Notes: generated by a model from the sequence alone, not told the origin. 64,000 nucleotides of DNA from Polyangium sp. 15x6 (GCF_029960785.1 NZ_JASBQE010000060.1:1-64000), one strand, 5' to 3'; shown: positions 16,601-24,241, counted from the first letter of the stretch. Translations and numbers: made by a program.

Positions 16601-18788
16601 CTTCCTCGACGTGCGCTGTGATGTAGAAAAGCGAGAATTGGCCCTTGCGGTTCTTCGGTGGCTTGACGTCGACTCGGGGCGTCTTTTGCAGTGTGTCCTG
16701 GAATCGGAGCCGCACCTCGGCGATTTTTGGAAGTTCAGATTCCTAATGGAATGTGTCTTTCGACCATTCGAGGAAGCTGTACCTCTGCTCGAAGAGGCGC
16801 TGAATAACTGCATGGACGAGCGTCGCTCGATGCTCTTTGCTCCGCTCGTCATGCGGCTCGGTGAGCTTCCCGGCGAACCAGCCATGAGCATGCTACTCCG
16901 TGCGCTCGCGCATCCATCTGCTCACGTGCGGAGCTTCGCGTGCATGGCACTTCAGGCCCGTCGCTCAAGGCGGGCGGCGGCACCGCTGAAGACGATGCTC
17001 GAGAAGGAGAAGAATTCGACGATTCTTCAGTCCGGAATGGTGGCCCTCGTCGCGAGCAGCCCTGCCACCCTGGATGACGCGTCCTCCTGGCCGCACTCCC
17101 AGAACGCCTCTCTCTGGCGCTGCATCTTGGCGGGACGCTTGCGTGCCGAGTCCGAGGCCTCTCTGCTGGTCGCCGCTGCGACCGAGCCTGGCAACCCCTG
17201 GCAGCTCCGTCGCGCCGCCATTCTTGCCGCAAATCAACTGCCGTTCGACCTGGCGCTCGCGCACATCGTCGAACCTGTGATGCGCGAGCGGTCGCCCTTC
17301 ACGATGGACAAGAGCCACGCACTGCTCGGACATCACGCCCTGTGCGCCATCTTGGAGCTCGAACCTGACCAAGAGCAGTTACGAATTCTCACAGCCTTCG
17401 GAGCCGCAAGAGTCTGGAGCGTATGGTTCGACCAGTTCGTCGAGGACGCCTTGTCCCGTCATGGGACACCTGACGGTACGTCGACCGCGCAATGGGCAGT
17501 GGACAGGCTGCTCCGTCGGAACGCCCCTCCTAAGCCTGAGGCTCTTCAGCGCTTGATCGACGAGTTGCATGTCCCCATCCTCCATGCTGCCGTGCTTCGC
17601 GGACTCCGGCTGAACGGGCGCTACGAGCGCATCGAGGAGATCATTCGTGCCGCGGACACCGAGTGGCTCCTTGTACGGGCTTGCAGCGAGTATGCAAAGG
17701 GACATGTCGTCACGGACGATATTACCGAGCGGCTACGAACCCTCATCGCCCAGAGCCGCTTTCCCGACAGCCCCTTCGCGGCCAACGCGGTGAAGAACTT
17801 CCAGAAGCGCGCGGATCGCCCGATCGTGCTCCCCCGAGACGCGCCTAAGCCGCTGCCTACCACGCTGACCGCTGCGGATGTGGTGACGACGCTCGGCACC
17901 GGCAAACTCTCGGGCGATCCGCCCTTCGTTCTATCGTGTCAGGATGCGACCGAGCTGCAGCATCTCGTCAATTTGCTCGATCCCATAAACGATTACATCA
18001 CGGAGAGTGTATCCGTCGAGCCAGACATTTCTTTCGTCGCTGGTGCAGTTACGGTAGGCGGCGTCGAGCACCGCCGGCGCGACAATCATGCCCAGCTTCG
18101 ATCGAGCTTACGGCCCGCCGTCGCAGCAGCCAATCGCTTCGATGTCGCCATTCCCTGGCACGCGCGCCTCCTTTCGGAGGGCGGCCAGTACCTCACGTCA
18201 TTCCTGGAGCACCTCGGGGCAGCAGGCGACCCCGATCGTTTCTACCGGGAACTTGCCGAGCACGGGGACGTGATCATCCCCCAGTTCGACGATTCTTTTC
18301 GGATCGATCCGATCCGGAAGCTCGTGGACACCCGCCTCGTTCCCTACCTGAGCCGCTACGCCAGCGTGGGTACGGACGGCTTGCTCGAGTGCTTGTGTTC
18401 CCTGGCGGGGCGGATCGACGATCCTGTAATCGATCCCGTGCTCGGGGTGCTGTTCCAGCGCTGGCACGGCCGCTTCGATCGGAAGAGCAAGCATCCCCAG
18501 CACGACGATAACATCCCACTCTGGCGCGCCTTCGGGAGCCTGCGCGCGCACCCGCGCTTTCGGCAGATACGCGACTACGACCTCAGGCTCATGGAGTTGC
18601 TCCTCATTCCGATGCGATGGTTCAACAAGGATGACCTTGTGCGCATCTTGCTCGACTGTCCCCGCAGTTACGCCCGGCTGGAGACCATGCTCTTCAAATC
18701 CGCCTCCTTCGAGCACTGGTATGAAGACGAAGTCGACCGCCTCGACGCCGCAGCCGACGCCCTCTTCACACAGGTACAGGACGTCTAA
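13677..18788 (+). CDS. Nuclease-STAND NTPase-repeat protein, candidate NLR/Avs-like antiphage defence gene
   Basis: 1,703 residues. Residues ~15-230 look like a Cap4/DUF4297-type PD-(D/E)xK nuclease: ALKGFIYQA near residue 21, Asp54/Asp55 in GADDLVLEW, and IQIKK (Gln72, Lys74). Residues ~310-640 form a P-loop STAND module: Walker A GVAGSGKT (334-341), Walker B LVLVD (Asp424), then a winged-helix-like part (LACLFLPFRPTEAMDVFPED). From ~650 to ~1400 the protein is alpha-helical HEAT/TPR-like repeats (e.g. HPSAHVRSFACMALQARRSR). The last ~300 residues are unassigned. Effector-switch-sensor order is that of antiviral STAND proteins, which recognise phage proteins and then cut DNA. The start at 13677 has AGGAG nine bases upstream; ATG 13719 is the alternative. 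The middle (about 16200-16850) is less GC-rich than its neighbours, suggesting transfer. Confidence 0.85.
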   Translation: MVCLGWNDELGGALMDGGIHALKGFIYQATVILDVLLPHFAAHPGARARPEGADDLVLEWSENGRQRCEYIQIKKPSEDDSGHLKLEPWNLRKVTQTLLPDAIVHLRGNEHVQRWILGDDVEPEVRALVDAGLDAPTLALHAYLHTVHLLAREDSSVTAELSPKGRQSVGQWRFDPEPGATPEDALGKMVAAFGARVGPLGATAEKIQRYEELVREHHRDLPELLSRIRTRSTFGRDDEVRARVCVELAQTYPISRERIVDTVFGNMRMFVDDVAVRRGTWIDRDALDALVARVWPEMMPLREPPPLPVPYIERQELVDKILSAMPCRALEVVGVAGSGKTSLARAVYDHVKRSAADVDVVYAEVRRDRTLREVLTGLSFHLRKRGGAGPRDAAMRSGITEEERVREVARALGEVQENTLVLVDLAQGDCDDEFARLLSIFLQAGPLERCTFVIFGQESALRGLTSLERELAGIPVRIEQIGFQFEEFAKLVDHFHGNMARERLWNVYQRAAAGRVAGLFARLAYDLARATSIESMERIVAAPPEQMVPRAQRERIDRLAPALRPAADKLACLFLPFRPTEAMDVFPEDRIKAAIDKLLDLGLLHHHDAERLEMHETVRRSVEDDMPVTRRREAHGALAAWYGQQGKQLAEIHHLDCAGRQEEAHRKAREAFLAGQHAYALMDYVAERRLVTGAELADALLQGTLPEHAYLIPRLLRRLGDAGTGEMLMAGLRAQAGRFDTEYQWAWWMVESILACDPGRLHDLTVFGLKAPRREDGRPSTRRFKYITQGAQRGEARVDARMLAIFDAQDDVMKWELLELLVLDPRREVLQKVLPFVETHKRPREDRGSYVARKGPPILLPLRNREEIIAFLGAIPLPDTNAMLAARSPLLGSLAALVWARRGDLRKACVEVLEGDQDDDITKENALRVLTFLAEPRVAEFADRYRDHTSRIRFAIQFIAAACPFFFDSKVFEHRFLDVRCDVEKRELALAVLRWLDVDSGRLLQCVLESEPHLGDFWKFRFLMECVFRPFEEAVPLLEEALNNCMDERRSMLFAPLVMRLGELPGEPAMSMLLRALAHPSAHVRSFACMALQARRSRRAAAPLKTMLEKEKNSTILQSGMVALVASSPATLDDASSWPHSQNASLWRCILAGRLRAESEASLLVAAATEPGNPWQLRRAAILAANQLPFDLALAHIVEPVMRERSPFTMDKSHALLGHHALCAILELEPDQEQLRILTAFGAARVWSVWFDQFVEDALSRHGTPDGTSTAQWAVDRLLRRNAPPKPEALQRLIDELHVPILHAAVLRGLRLNGRYERIEEIIRAADTEWLLVRACSEYAKGHVVTDDITERLRTLIAQSRFPDSPFAANAVKNFQKRADRPIVLPRDAPKPLPTTLTAADVVTTLGTGKLSGDPPFVLSCQDATELQHLVNLLDPINDYITESVSVEPDISFVAGAVTVGGVEHRRRDNHAQLRSSLRPAVAAANRFDVAIPWHARLLSEGGQYLTSFLEHLGAAGDPDRFYRELAEHGDVIIPQFDDSFRIDPIRKLVDTRLVPYLSRYASVGTDGLLECLCSLAGRIDDPVIDPVLGVLFQRWHGRFDRKSKHPQHDDNIPLWRAFGSLRAHPRFRQIRDYDLRLMELLLIPMRWFNKDDLVRILLDCPRSYARLETMLFKSASFEHWYEDEVDRLDAAADALFTQVQDV

Positions 18789-19053
18789 CCCGCCCAGTCC
18801 GCGCCCCCTGCTTCTGGGCTTAAAGGCTGCGCGCCTCTCGCGCCCCAACGCCGGCGAGCCTTGTTCGGCCTCGTGCCTGACGCCCCGCGCCGGGGACGTG
18901 GCGTGTCGAGATCGCCTGCGGATCGAACGCAGTCCTCGAATACGTCTTCCGTTGCCACGATGCTCTCCTCGGATGGTTTTCGTGAAACTGCCGGTCGCCC
19001 CTGCGGTTGGCACAGCGGACGACCGGCGCGAGAGCCCGACGATGCGTCGAGGC

Positions 19054-19584
19054 TCAGTCTACGCGCTTTCCAAACGCGTCTTCGAGCTGCCCACCACCGG
19101 CATCGAGCCACGCTTGTGCATCTTTGCCGATGTACTCGACATGCTTCGAATCACGCCGCTTCAACGATTTTTTGATCGTCGTGTGCACCATCCGGGCCCA
19201 TTTCCTGAATTCGTCGCTCTTCTTCACCCACGTGTGGTCGGGTCCTAGAAAGTGGTCGACGTAGTGCACGCGTCCCTCCCGCAGCCTCTTCCCATCGAAG
19301 GAGCAGCGAGTGAACTCGACCACGGGCGAAGGAGAGCCCTCCACGGTCCAGTACCCCTGCGTCTTCACGTAGTCCATGACGACCGAGTTCAGGTCCTCGG
19401 GCCGTGCGAGGTACAGGTCGTACCACGGCTCCCCATTCTCGTAGAAGTTGAGCGAGTCGACGACCCGTGGCGACGCAGTGGGTGACCGCCAGAGGAGGAT
19501 GACCAGGTCCGTCCGTTCCCGAAGCCGCTGCTCGAGCTCCGCCATATCCTTGGGCGTGATGAAGAAGGATGTCTGATGTCCCAT
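19054..19584 (-). CDS. Candidate immunity protein partner of the upstream lipoprotein toxin
   Basis: 176 residues, soluble, no signal peptide, not assigned to a named family. It begins MGHQTSFFITPKDMAELE and contains WYDLYLARPEDL, VEFTRCSFDGKRLREGRVHY and a basic DEFRKWARMVHTTIKKSLKR stretch. The ATG at 19584 is chosen because AGGAG, which overlaps the stop codon of the upstream gene, precedes it by five bases; a GTG at 19596 overlapping that stop is the alternative. Such tight coupling behind a gene with a toxin-like C-terminus is the classic layout of toxin and immunity genes. The role as immunity protein is an inference from context. Confidence 0.75.
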   Translation of the reverse strand: MGHQTSFFITPKDMAELEQRLRERTDLVILLWRSPTASPRVVDSLNFYENGEPWYDLYLARPEDLNSVVMDYVKTQGYWTVEGSPSPVVEFTRCSFDGKRLREGRVHYVDHFLGPDHTWVKKSDEFRKWARMVHTTIKKSLKRRDSKHVEYIGKDAQAWLDAGGGQLEDAFGKRVD

Positions 19585-19592
19585 GGCTCTCC

Positions 19593-20927
19593 TCACTTGT
19601 TGATGGGATGGAACGTTGGCCGCTGGCCGGTCGCGCGCTCCACGTCGTCGAGCGCCTTCCGTTCGCGTGACACGGGCTGACCTCCCTTGGTTTGCCTTCC
19701 GACCTGATGCATCTCGACAACCTCGTCCCCACGCTTTCCGGCGACATCCACGTAGCGGTTTTCCTTCTGGCCGCCCGGGGTGCGGACGCGCTGCTCCGTC
19801 TTCGGCTTGAGTCCGCGCTCCTTGATGTCGGCCTCGATTTCCCTCACCTTCGCTTGATGCGCTTCCCCGCCCTTCTTGCCGTTTGGATTCGGCACGCGCC
19901 TTCCGTTCGTCGCCGCGGCTGCATCGGGGCTCCCCGCCGCTGACGCCTGCCCCGCCGCCGCGCCGTTCGGCTTCGCACCATTCGGCTTCGCGCCGTTTGG
20001 CTTCCCGAGGGTCCGCGTGTTGGTCTTGACCGTCGTCTTCGGCGCGGGCGGCGGCGAGCCACGGCCCGTTGACAACGACTGCCCGTTATGCGTCTCGGCG
20101 GGCTTCTTCTTGGACTTCGGAACGAAGTTCGGATGCCGGGCATGGCAAAGCCCCTGGAGGCACTCCCTGGCTCGATCTTCCGCGAGCGCGGAGGTGTCCG
20201 CCGGGCTGAGCCCCCAGTCTTCGTACTCCTGCGCCACACGCTCGGGCAACTCCATCCGCTCGGGCGGCTCGATCTCGCGCGGGCTCTGCGCGACGACGGG
20301 CTCCGTGCGGGCCCGGTGGACGAGGATCCTCGTGCAGGTCCGCGCGCCCGTGCCGCCGCGTTTCCTCCTCTGCCCCGGCTCCTCGTATGCCGTGCACCTG
20401 TGCGCCTCGACGCGCCCCTCCACCGCGGACGTTTCGCGCGGAATCGGCTGCGGCAGCGGCTTCGGCCGCTCGGCCTCCTCGGTCTCGGCCTTCTTGCTCT
20501 CCTCCTCCTTCTCGGCCTCGACCTTCGCCGCGGCCACGCGGGGCTTCGGCGGCGCCGGGCATTCGAGCCGATGATACGGAATCGGCAGGAGCCCGGCGCT
20601 CTCGCGAGGCGCCACTTCGTCCCAGATATACACACCCAGACCGGCACGCCTCGCGAAGTCCACCTCCCGGGCCTCGAAAACGGGCGCGCCGGAGGTGTCG
20701 AGCGCCCACATTCGCTTGTCTTTCGGCACGTTCGGCGGGCGCACGCAGACGTGGATGACGTTCGGCGCCTCGAAGATACGGGCCATGGTGGGATCGCGCG
20801 AGGAGGCGCACCCGAACAGAACGAGCGAAAGGGCGATACCGATCACCGCAAGACGACGCGTGGCCCAACGCCAAAGACGATGTGCCCCATCGTTGATCCA
20901 GCGGATCAGACAGGTGAACGAGTGCAT
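19593..20927 (-). CDS. Lipoprotein with a nuclease-toxin-like C-terminal domain (SitA-like layout)
   Basis: 444 residues. The N-terminus has an unusually long n-region, a hydrophobic segment (LAVIGIALSLVLFGC) and a lipobox with Cys40. Residues ~45-115 form a small domain, ~115-150 a Lys/Glu-rich stretch, and ~285-320 an Ala/Pro/Asn linker with KPNGA repeated three times. The last ~60 residues (RYVDVAGKRGDEVVEMHQVG, RQTKGGQPVSRERKALDDVE) resemble restriction-endonuclease-fold domains at the ends of polymorphic toxins. Lipoprotein signal, variable linker, C-terminal toxin and a coupled small gene match SitA/SitI of Myxococcus, which are passed between cells by outer-membrane exchange. The family assignment is inference; no traA/traB is visible here. 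GGAG precedes the ATG at 20927. Confidence 0.75.
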   Translation of the reverse strand: MHSFTCLIRWINDGAHRLWRWATRRLAVIGIALSLVLFGCASSRDPTMARIFEAPNVIHVCVRPPNVPKDKRMWALDTSGAPVFEAREVDFARRAGLGVYIWDEVAPRESAGLLPIPYHRLECPAPPKPRVAAAKVEAEKEEESKKAETEEAERPKPLPQPIPRETSAVEGRVEAHRCTAYEEPGQRRKRGGTGARTCTRILVHRARTEPVVAQSPREIEPPERMELPERVAQEYEDWGLSPADTSALAEDRARECLQGLCHARHPNFVPKSKKKPAETHNGQSLSTGRGSPPPAPKTTVKTNTRTLGKPNGAKPNGAKPNGAAAGQASAAGSPDAAAATNGRRVPNPNGKKGGEAHQAKVREIEADIKERGLKPKTEQRVRTPGGQKENRYVDVAGKRGDEVVEMHQVGRQTKGGQPVSRERKALDDVERATGQRPTFHPINK

Positions 20928-21213
20928 GTCCTGCTCCCGTGCCCCGGAATGGTCCGGCCCTCACCCCCATCAGCGGGGCGGCCATTCGGGAATGGGACGA
21001 CGGTGCAAAGGCGTTCCGCCGCCGTCAACGACAGGAGAGCGGCGATCCCTCTCCGAGCGCCGAGGCGCCCTCGGCTCCCCGCCACGTCCCAAACGTGCTG
21101 GACGTGCCAGGCCTCCCTTGCCCAGCGCAGGCAGCGGGCCAACGTTGGCGCCTCCTCGGATCCCAATCCCAGGCACACGAACCCCACACCCCGAAAGCGG
21201 AGGTAGTCACATC

Positions 21214-22095
21214 ATGGCCATACGCACCATCCAGCCCCGAACGTCGCTCAGCTCCGTGCTCCCCGAAATCACCTACACGCGCGGTCGGCTCAAGGCGCAC
21301 CCCCTCGGCGCGCCCCACATCGCCGCATTCGACGCGCTACGCGCCGAGTGGACGACGGTGCACGACAAGGAGCTCGTGCTACGCGATGCCATCACGGACG
21401 CGCAAGCGTTCATCGAGCACGTCGACGATCTCCTCGACACCCTCGCAAACGCTATCATCCATGCAATCCTGACGATCACGAACGGCGACCGGACGCACGC
21501 GCTGTACAAGCATTACCTCGGAAACAAAACGCCGACCGATTTCAAGCGGCCGGTCCTCGGGGGGCAACTGGAAGCGATGAAGGCCTGGCAGCCCTCCCTC
21601 GCCGCCAGCGAGCATGCCGCCCTCAAAGCATTCGCGCCGACGCTCGGCGAGCTCGTCGTGCAGGCGAACGACGCCATCGCCGCCAAAGCAGCGGCCGAGA
21701 CGGCGCGTGACCAGTTCCGCGATTTCGGAGAACGAAAGAAGTTCATCGACAAGCTGAACGGGACCCGCAAAGAGACCCACGGCGCGCTCGCCAAGCTCCC
21801 GCACGAGCATTCGAACCTCCCCGCGAACTTCGCCGACAGGTTCTTCCGCCGGGAGGCTCGAACGGAGCAAGGCGACGAGGAGGTGACGATCGCATCCGTG
21901 AAGACGAGCATCGTCGAGCTCCAGAAGGAGCTCGCAGCGCGGCAAAAGCTGCTCGCAGACCTGGAAGCCGAGGAGGCGAAGGCAGCCGAAGCCGTCGTCA
22001 ACGCCGACAAAGAGGCTCTCGCCGCGCTCGAAGCGCAGATGGCGGAGGCGCAAGCGAAGGCCACAGCGCTGCGCGCGAAGATCGAAGCCAAGTGA
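21214..22095 (+). CDS. Coiled-coil protein of unknown function
   Basis: 293 residues, largely alpha-helical. The first ~110 residues include LKAHPLGAPHIAAFDALRAE and a helical hairpin ending ILTITNGDRTHALYKHYLG. The last ~70 residues (VKTSIVELQKELAARQKLLA, ADKEALAALEAQMAEAQAKA) form a strong coiled coil. There is no signal peptide or membrane segment. GGAGGT eight bases upstream supports the ATG at 21214; the longer frame from 20695 is a shadow of the divergent toxin gene. Expression would run divergently from the toxin-immunity pair. It is the last accessory gene before the Pho box. No function proposed. Confidence 0.75.
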   Translation: MAIRTIQPRTSLSSVLPEITYTRGRLKAHPLGAPHIAAFDALRAEWTTVHDKELVLRDAITDAQAFIEHVDDLLDTLANAIIHAILTITNGDRTHALYKHYLGNKTPTDFKRPVLGGQLEAMKAWQPSLAASEHAALKAFAPTLGELVVQANDAIAAKAAAETARDQFRDFGERKKFIDKLNGTRKETHGALAKLPHEHSNLPANFADRFFRREARTEQGDEEVTIASVKTSIVELQKELAARQKLLADLEAEEAKAAEAVVNADKEALAALEAQMAEAQAKATALRAKIEAK

Positions 22096-22103
22096 GCCGG
22101 AGG

Positions 22104-22139
22104 TAGGCCCCCTCGGCCCAGCTTCCCCCTTCTTTTTTT
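22104..22139 (+). terminator. Possible weak terminator before the Pho box
   Basis: A short GC hairpin (GGCCCCCTCGGCC) lies just after the stop codon at 22095 and a run of seven T begins ~15 bases further on (ctttttttc). The stem is only four to five pairs, so this is tentative, but the T-run is striking in this GC-rich sequence and would insulate the pst promoter. Confidence 0.3.
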
Positions 22140-22154
22140 CGCCGCTCCACCCCT

Positions 22155-22172
22155 CTGTCACAGTCCTGTCAC
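22155..22172 (+). promoter_or_regulatory. Pho box (PhoB binding site)
   Basis: Two perfect CTGTCAC heptamers start at 22155 and 22166, exactly 11 bases apart, separated by AGTC. This is the standard PhoB direct-repeat arrangement (CTGTCAT-4 bases-CTGTCAC). It ends 23 bases before the GTG of the permease gene, so transcription would begin very near the start codon. It links the pst-phoU genes to the phoBR pair at 7266-9811. Confidence 0.8.
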
Positions 22173-22195
22173 ACAGCACGGGTACGACGGCCTAT

Positions 22196-23404
22196 GTGGG
22201 CACCCGCGTCACGCGTTCGCTCGCGGACGCCGTCGTCCCGAGGCTCCTCTTCCTCTGCGCGCTCTCGAGCGTCCTCGCCACGCTCGCGATCGCCGGCTTG
22301 TTCGCCGCCGAAGCCCTCGCGTTCGTCCGGAGGCTCGGCACGTCCGCGGCCGGCGCGGGCGGCCTCGCGTCGCTCCTCGCGGGCACCGTCCTCGCCACGC
22401 TCGTCGCCGTCCTCGTCGCGCTCCCGATCGGCCTCGTCGCCGCGATTTACCTGAGCGAGTTCGCCGGACCGCGCGCGCGCCGCCTCCTCGCGCCGGGCCT
22501 CGACGCCCTCGCCAGCCTGCCCACGGTCGTCCTCGGTTACCTCGCGATCGCCCTGCTCGGACCCGCGCTCGCCGAGCACCACGTGCTCCTCTCGGGCGTC
22601 GCCCTCGGCGTGATGATGCTCCCGTACTTCGCGTCGCAGAGCGAACGCGCCATCTCCGCCGTCCCGCACAACCTGCGCGAGGGCGCGTACGCGCTCGGCG
22701 CAGGCAAGATCGCCACGGTGAACCGCATCGTCCTGAAAGCCGCGCTCGGCGGGATCGGCGCCGCGCTGCTCTTCGCCGTCGCGCGCGCGCTCGGCGAGGT
22801 GATGATCCTGATGATCGTCACGGGTCACGCATCGCAGGGCGGGTGGAACGAGTGGATCCTCGAAGCGTCGAGCCAGCCGGCCCGCGTGTCGCTCTCCGCC
22901 ACGATCGAGGGCGCCCTCTCGCTCGTCGCCCTGGCCCTCGTGATCGCCGTGCCCGCCTCGGTCGGCGCCGCGTCGTGGCTCGAAGAGTACGCGCCTCGCG
23001 GCCGGCTCATGTCGCGCGTCGAGAGGCTCGCCCGCACGCTCGCCGCGGCCCCGCCGATCGTCTACGGCCTGCTCGGGCTCGTGATCTTCGTGCACGTGCT
23101 CGGCCAGGGCGAGAGCACGCTCGCGGGCGCGGCGATGCTCGCGCTGCTCCTCTTGCCGCGGATGACCACGGCCTTCCGCGAGGCGCTCCGCGCCGTGCCC
23201 GCGTCGCTCCGGGAAGCTTGCCTCGCGCTCGGCGCCGATCGGCTGCACACGCTGCGCGAGGTCGTCTTGCCGGCGGCGATGCCCGGGATTTTCCGCGGCG
23301 CCCTCGGCTCGCTCGCCCGCGCCGCCGTCGAAACGGCCCCGCTCGCGTGGATCGGCGCGGCTTCCCTCTCGGCGCTACCCTGGAAGCTCCTCGGCGCGGC
23401 CTAG
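22196..23404 (+). CDS. pstCA: Fused PstC-PstA phosphate ABC transporter permease
   Basis: 402 residues holding two ABC permease domains in one chain. The first half carries membrane helices and the coupling (EAA-type) loop REGAYALGAGKIATVNRIVL; the second carries more helices and a second loop REACLALGADRLHTLREVVL followed by VETAPLAWIGAASL, typical of PstA. Separate PstC and PstA are each about 290-330 residues, so each half is shortened, losing terminal helices and the extracytoplasmic part. The GTG at 22196 is 23 bases from the Pho box and has no clear Shine-Dalgarno, suggesting a leaderless or near-leaderless message; a later start is possible. pstB follows after 28 bases. No pstS is present. 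Confidence 0.85.
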   Translation: MGTRVTRSLADAVVPRLLFLCALSSVLATLAIAGLFAAEALAFVRRLGTSAAGAGGLASLLAGTVLATLVAVLVALPIGLVAAIYLSEFAGPRARRLLAPGLDALASLPTVVLGYLAIALLGPALAEHHVLLSGVALGVMMLPYFASQSERAISAVPHNLREGAYALGAGKIATVNRIVLKAALGGIGAALLFAVARALGEVMILMIVTGHASQGGWNEWILEASSQPARVSLSATIEGALSLVALALVIAVPASVGAASWLEEYAPRGRLMSRVERLARTLAAAPPIVYGLLGLVIFVHVLGQGESTLAGAAMLALLLLPRMTTAFREALRAVPASLREACLALGADRLHTLREVVLPAAMPGIFRGALGSLARAAVETAPLAWIGAASLSALPWKLLGAA

Positions 23405-23432
23405 CGCCCGCGACACATCGACGGAAACCCGT

Positions 23433-24218
23433 ATGACCTCCGACCCCCCGCACGACAGCGAGCCCCCGGTGAAGATGAAAGCCGAGGATCTTCGCGCGTG
23501 GACTGATCGCGAGGAGGTCATCCGCGGGATCACCCTGCGCATCGCGGACAAGCGCGTCACGGCGCTGATGGGCCCCTCCGGCTGCGGCAAATCACCGCTG
23601 CTCCGGTGCTTGAACCGCATGCACGAGATCACGCCGGGCAACCGCGTCGAGGGCCGCGTGCTGCTCGACGGCGTCGACATCTACGCCCCCGGCACGAGCC
23701 CCACGGACGTCCGCCGCCGCGTCGGCATGATCTTCAAGAAGCCGAACCCGTTCCCGCACATGTCCGTGCGGGACAACATCCTCGCCGGCCTCCGCTTGAA
23801 CGGCCTGCGCGCCGAAAGGCCCGACGAGCTCGTCGAGCGCTCCCTGCGCCAGGCTGCGCTCTGGGACGAGGTCGCGGACGATCTCGCCCGCCCCGGCACG
23901 AGCCTCTCGCGTGGCCAGCAGCAGCGCCTCTGCATCGCGCGCGCGCTCGCGCTCGGCCCGGAGGTCCTGCTCATGGACGAGCCGACGAGCACGCTCGACC
24001 CCGTGGCCACGAGCCGCATCGAGGACCTCCTTCACGAATTGCGCGAGCACGTCGCCGTGGTCATCGTGACGCACAACATGCAGCAGGCCGCGCGGGTCAG
24101 CGACTACACGGCCTTCATCCACGAGGGAGATCTGGTAGAGTTCGATCGAACGGATCGAATCTTCACGAACCCGAGGGAGAAACGAACCGAGGACTACGTC
24201 ACAGGGAAGTTCGGTTGA
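23433..24218 (+). CDS. pstB: Phosphate ABC transporter ATPase PstB with unusual catalytic motifs
   Basis: 261 residues, normal PstB length and overall sequence (CLNRMHEITPGNRVEGRVLL, NPFPHMSVRDNI, IVTHNMQQAARVSD). Three ABC ATPase positions differ from the near-invariant PstB pattern: Walker A reads GPSGCGKSPLL instead of KSTLL; the Q-loop reads GMIFKKPNPFP, so Gln is Lys; and the signature reads LSRGQQQR, so the second residue of SGG is Arg. Walker B (VLLMDEP), D-loop region and H-loop His are intact. Replacement of the Q-loop Gln and signature Gly should weaken ATP hydrolysis and NBD dimer closure. It may serve in signalling to PhoR/PhoU more than in transport; this is inference. Confidence 0.9.
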   Translation: MTSDPPHDSEPPVKMKAEDLRAWTDREEVIRGITLRIADKRVTALMGPSGCGKSPLLRCLNRMHEITPGNRVEGRVLLDGVDIYAPGTSPTDVRRRVGMIFKKPNPFPHMSVRDNILAGLRLNGLRAERPDELVERSLRQAALWDEVADDLARPGTSLSRGQQQRLCIARALALGPEVLLMDEPTSTLDPVATSRIEDLLHELREHVAVVIVTHNMQQAARVSDYTAFIHEGDLVEFDRTDRIFTNPREKRTEDYVTGKFG

Positions 24219-24241
24219 GCTGAAAGGATTTTCCGAGGTCG

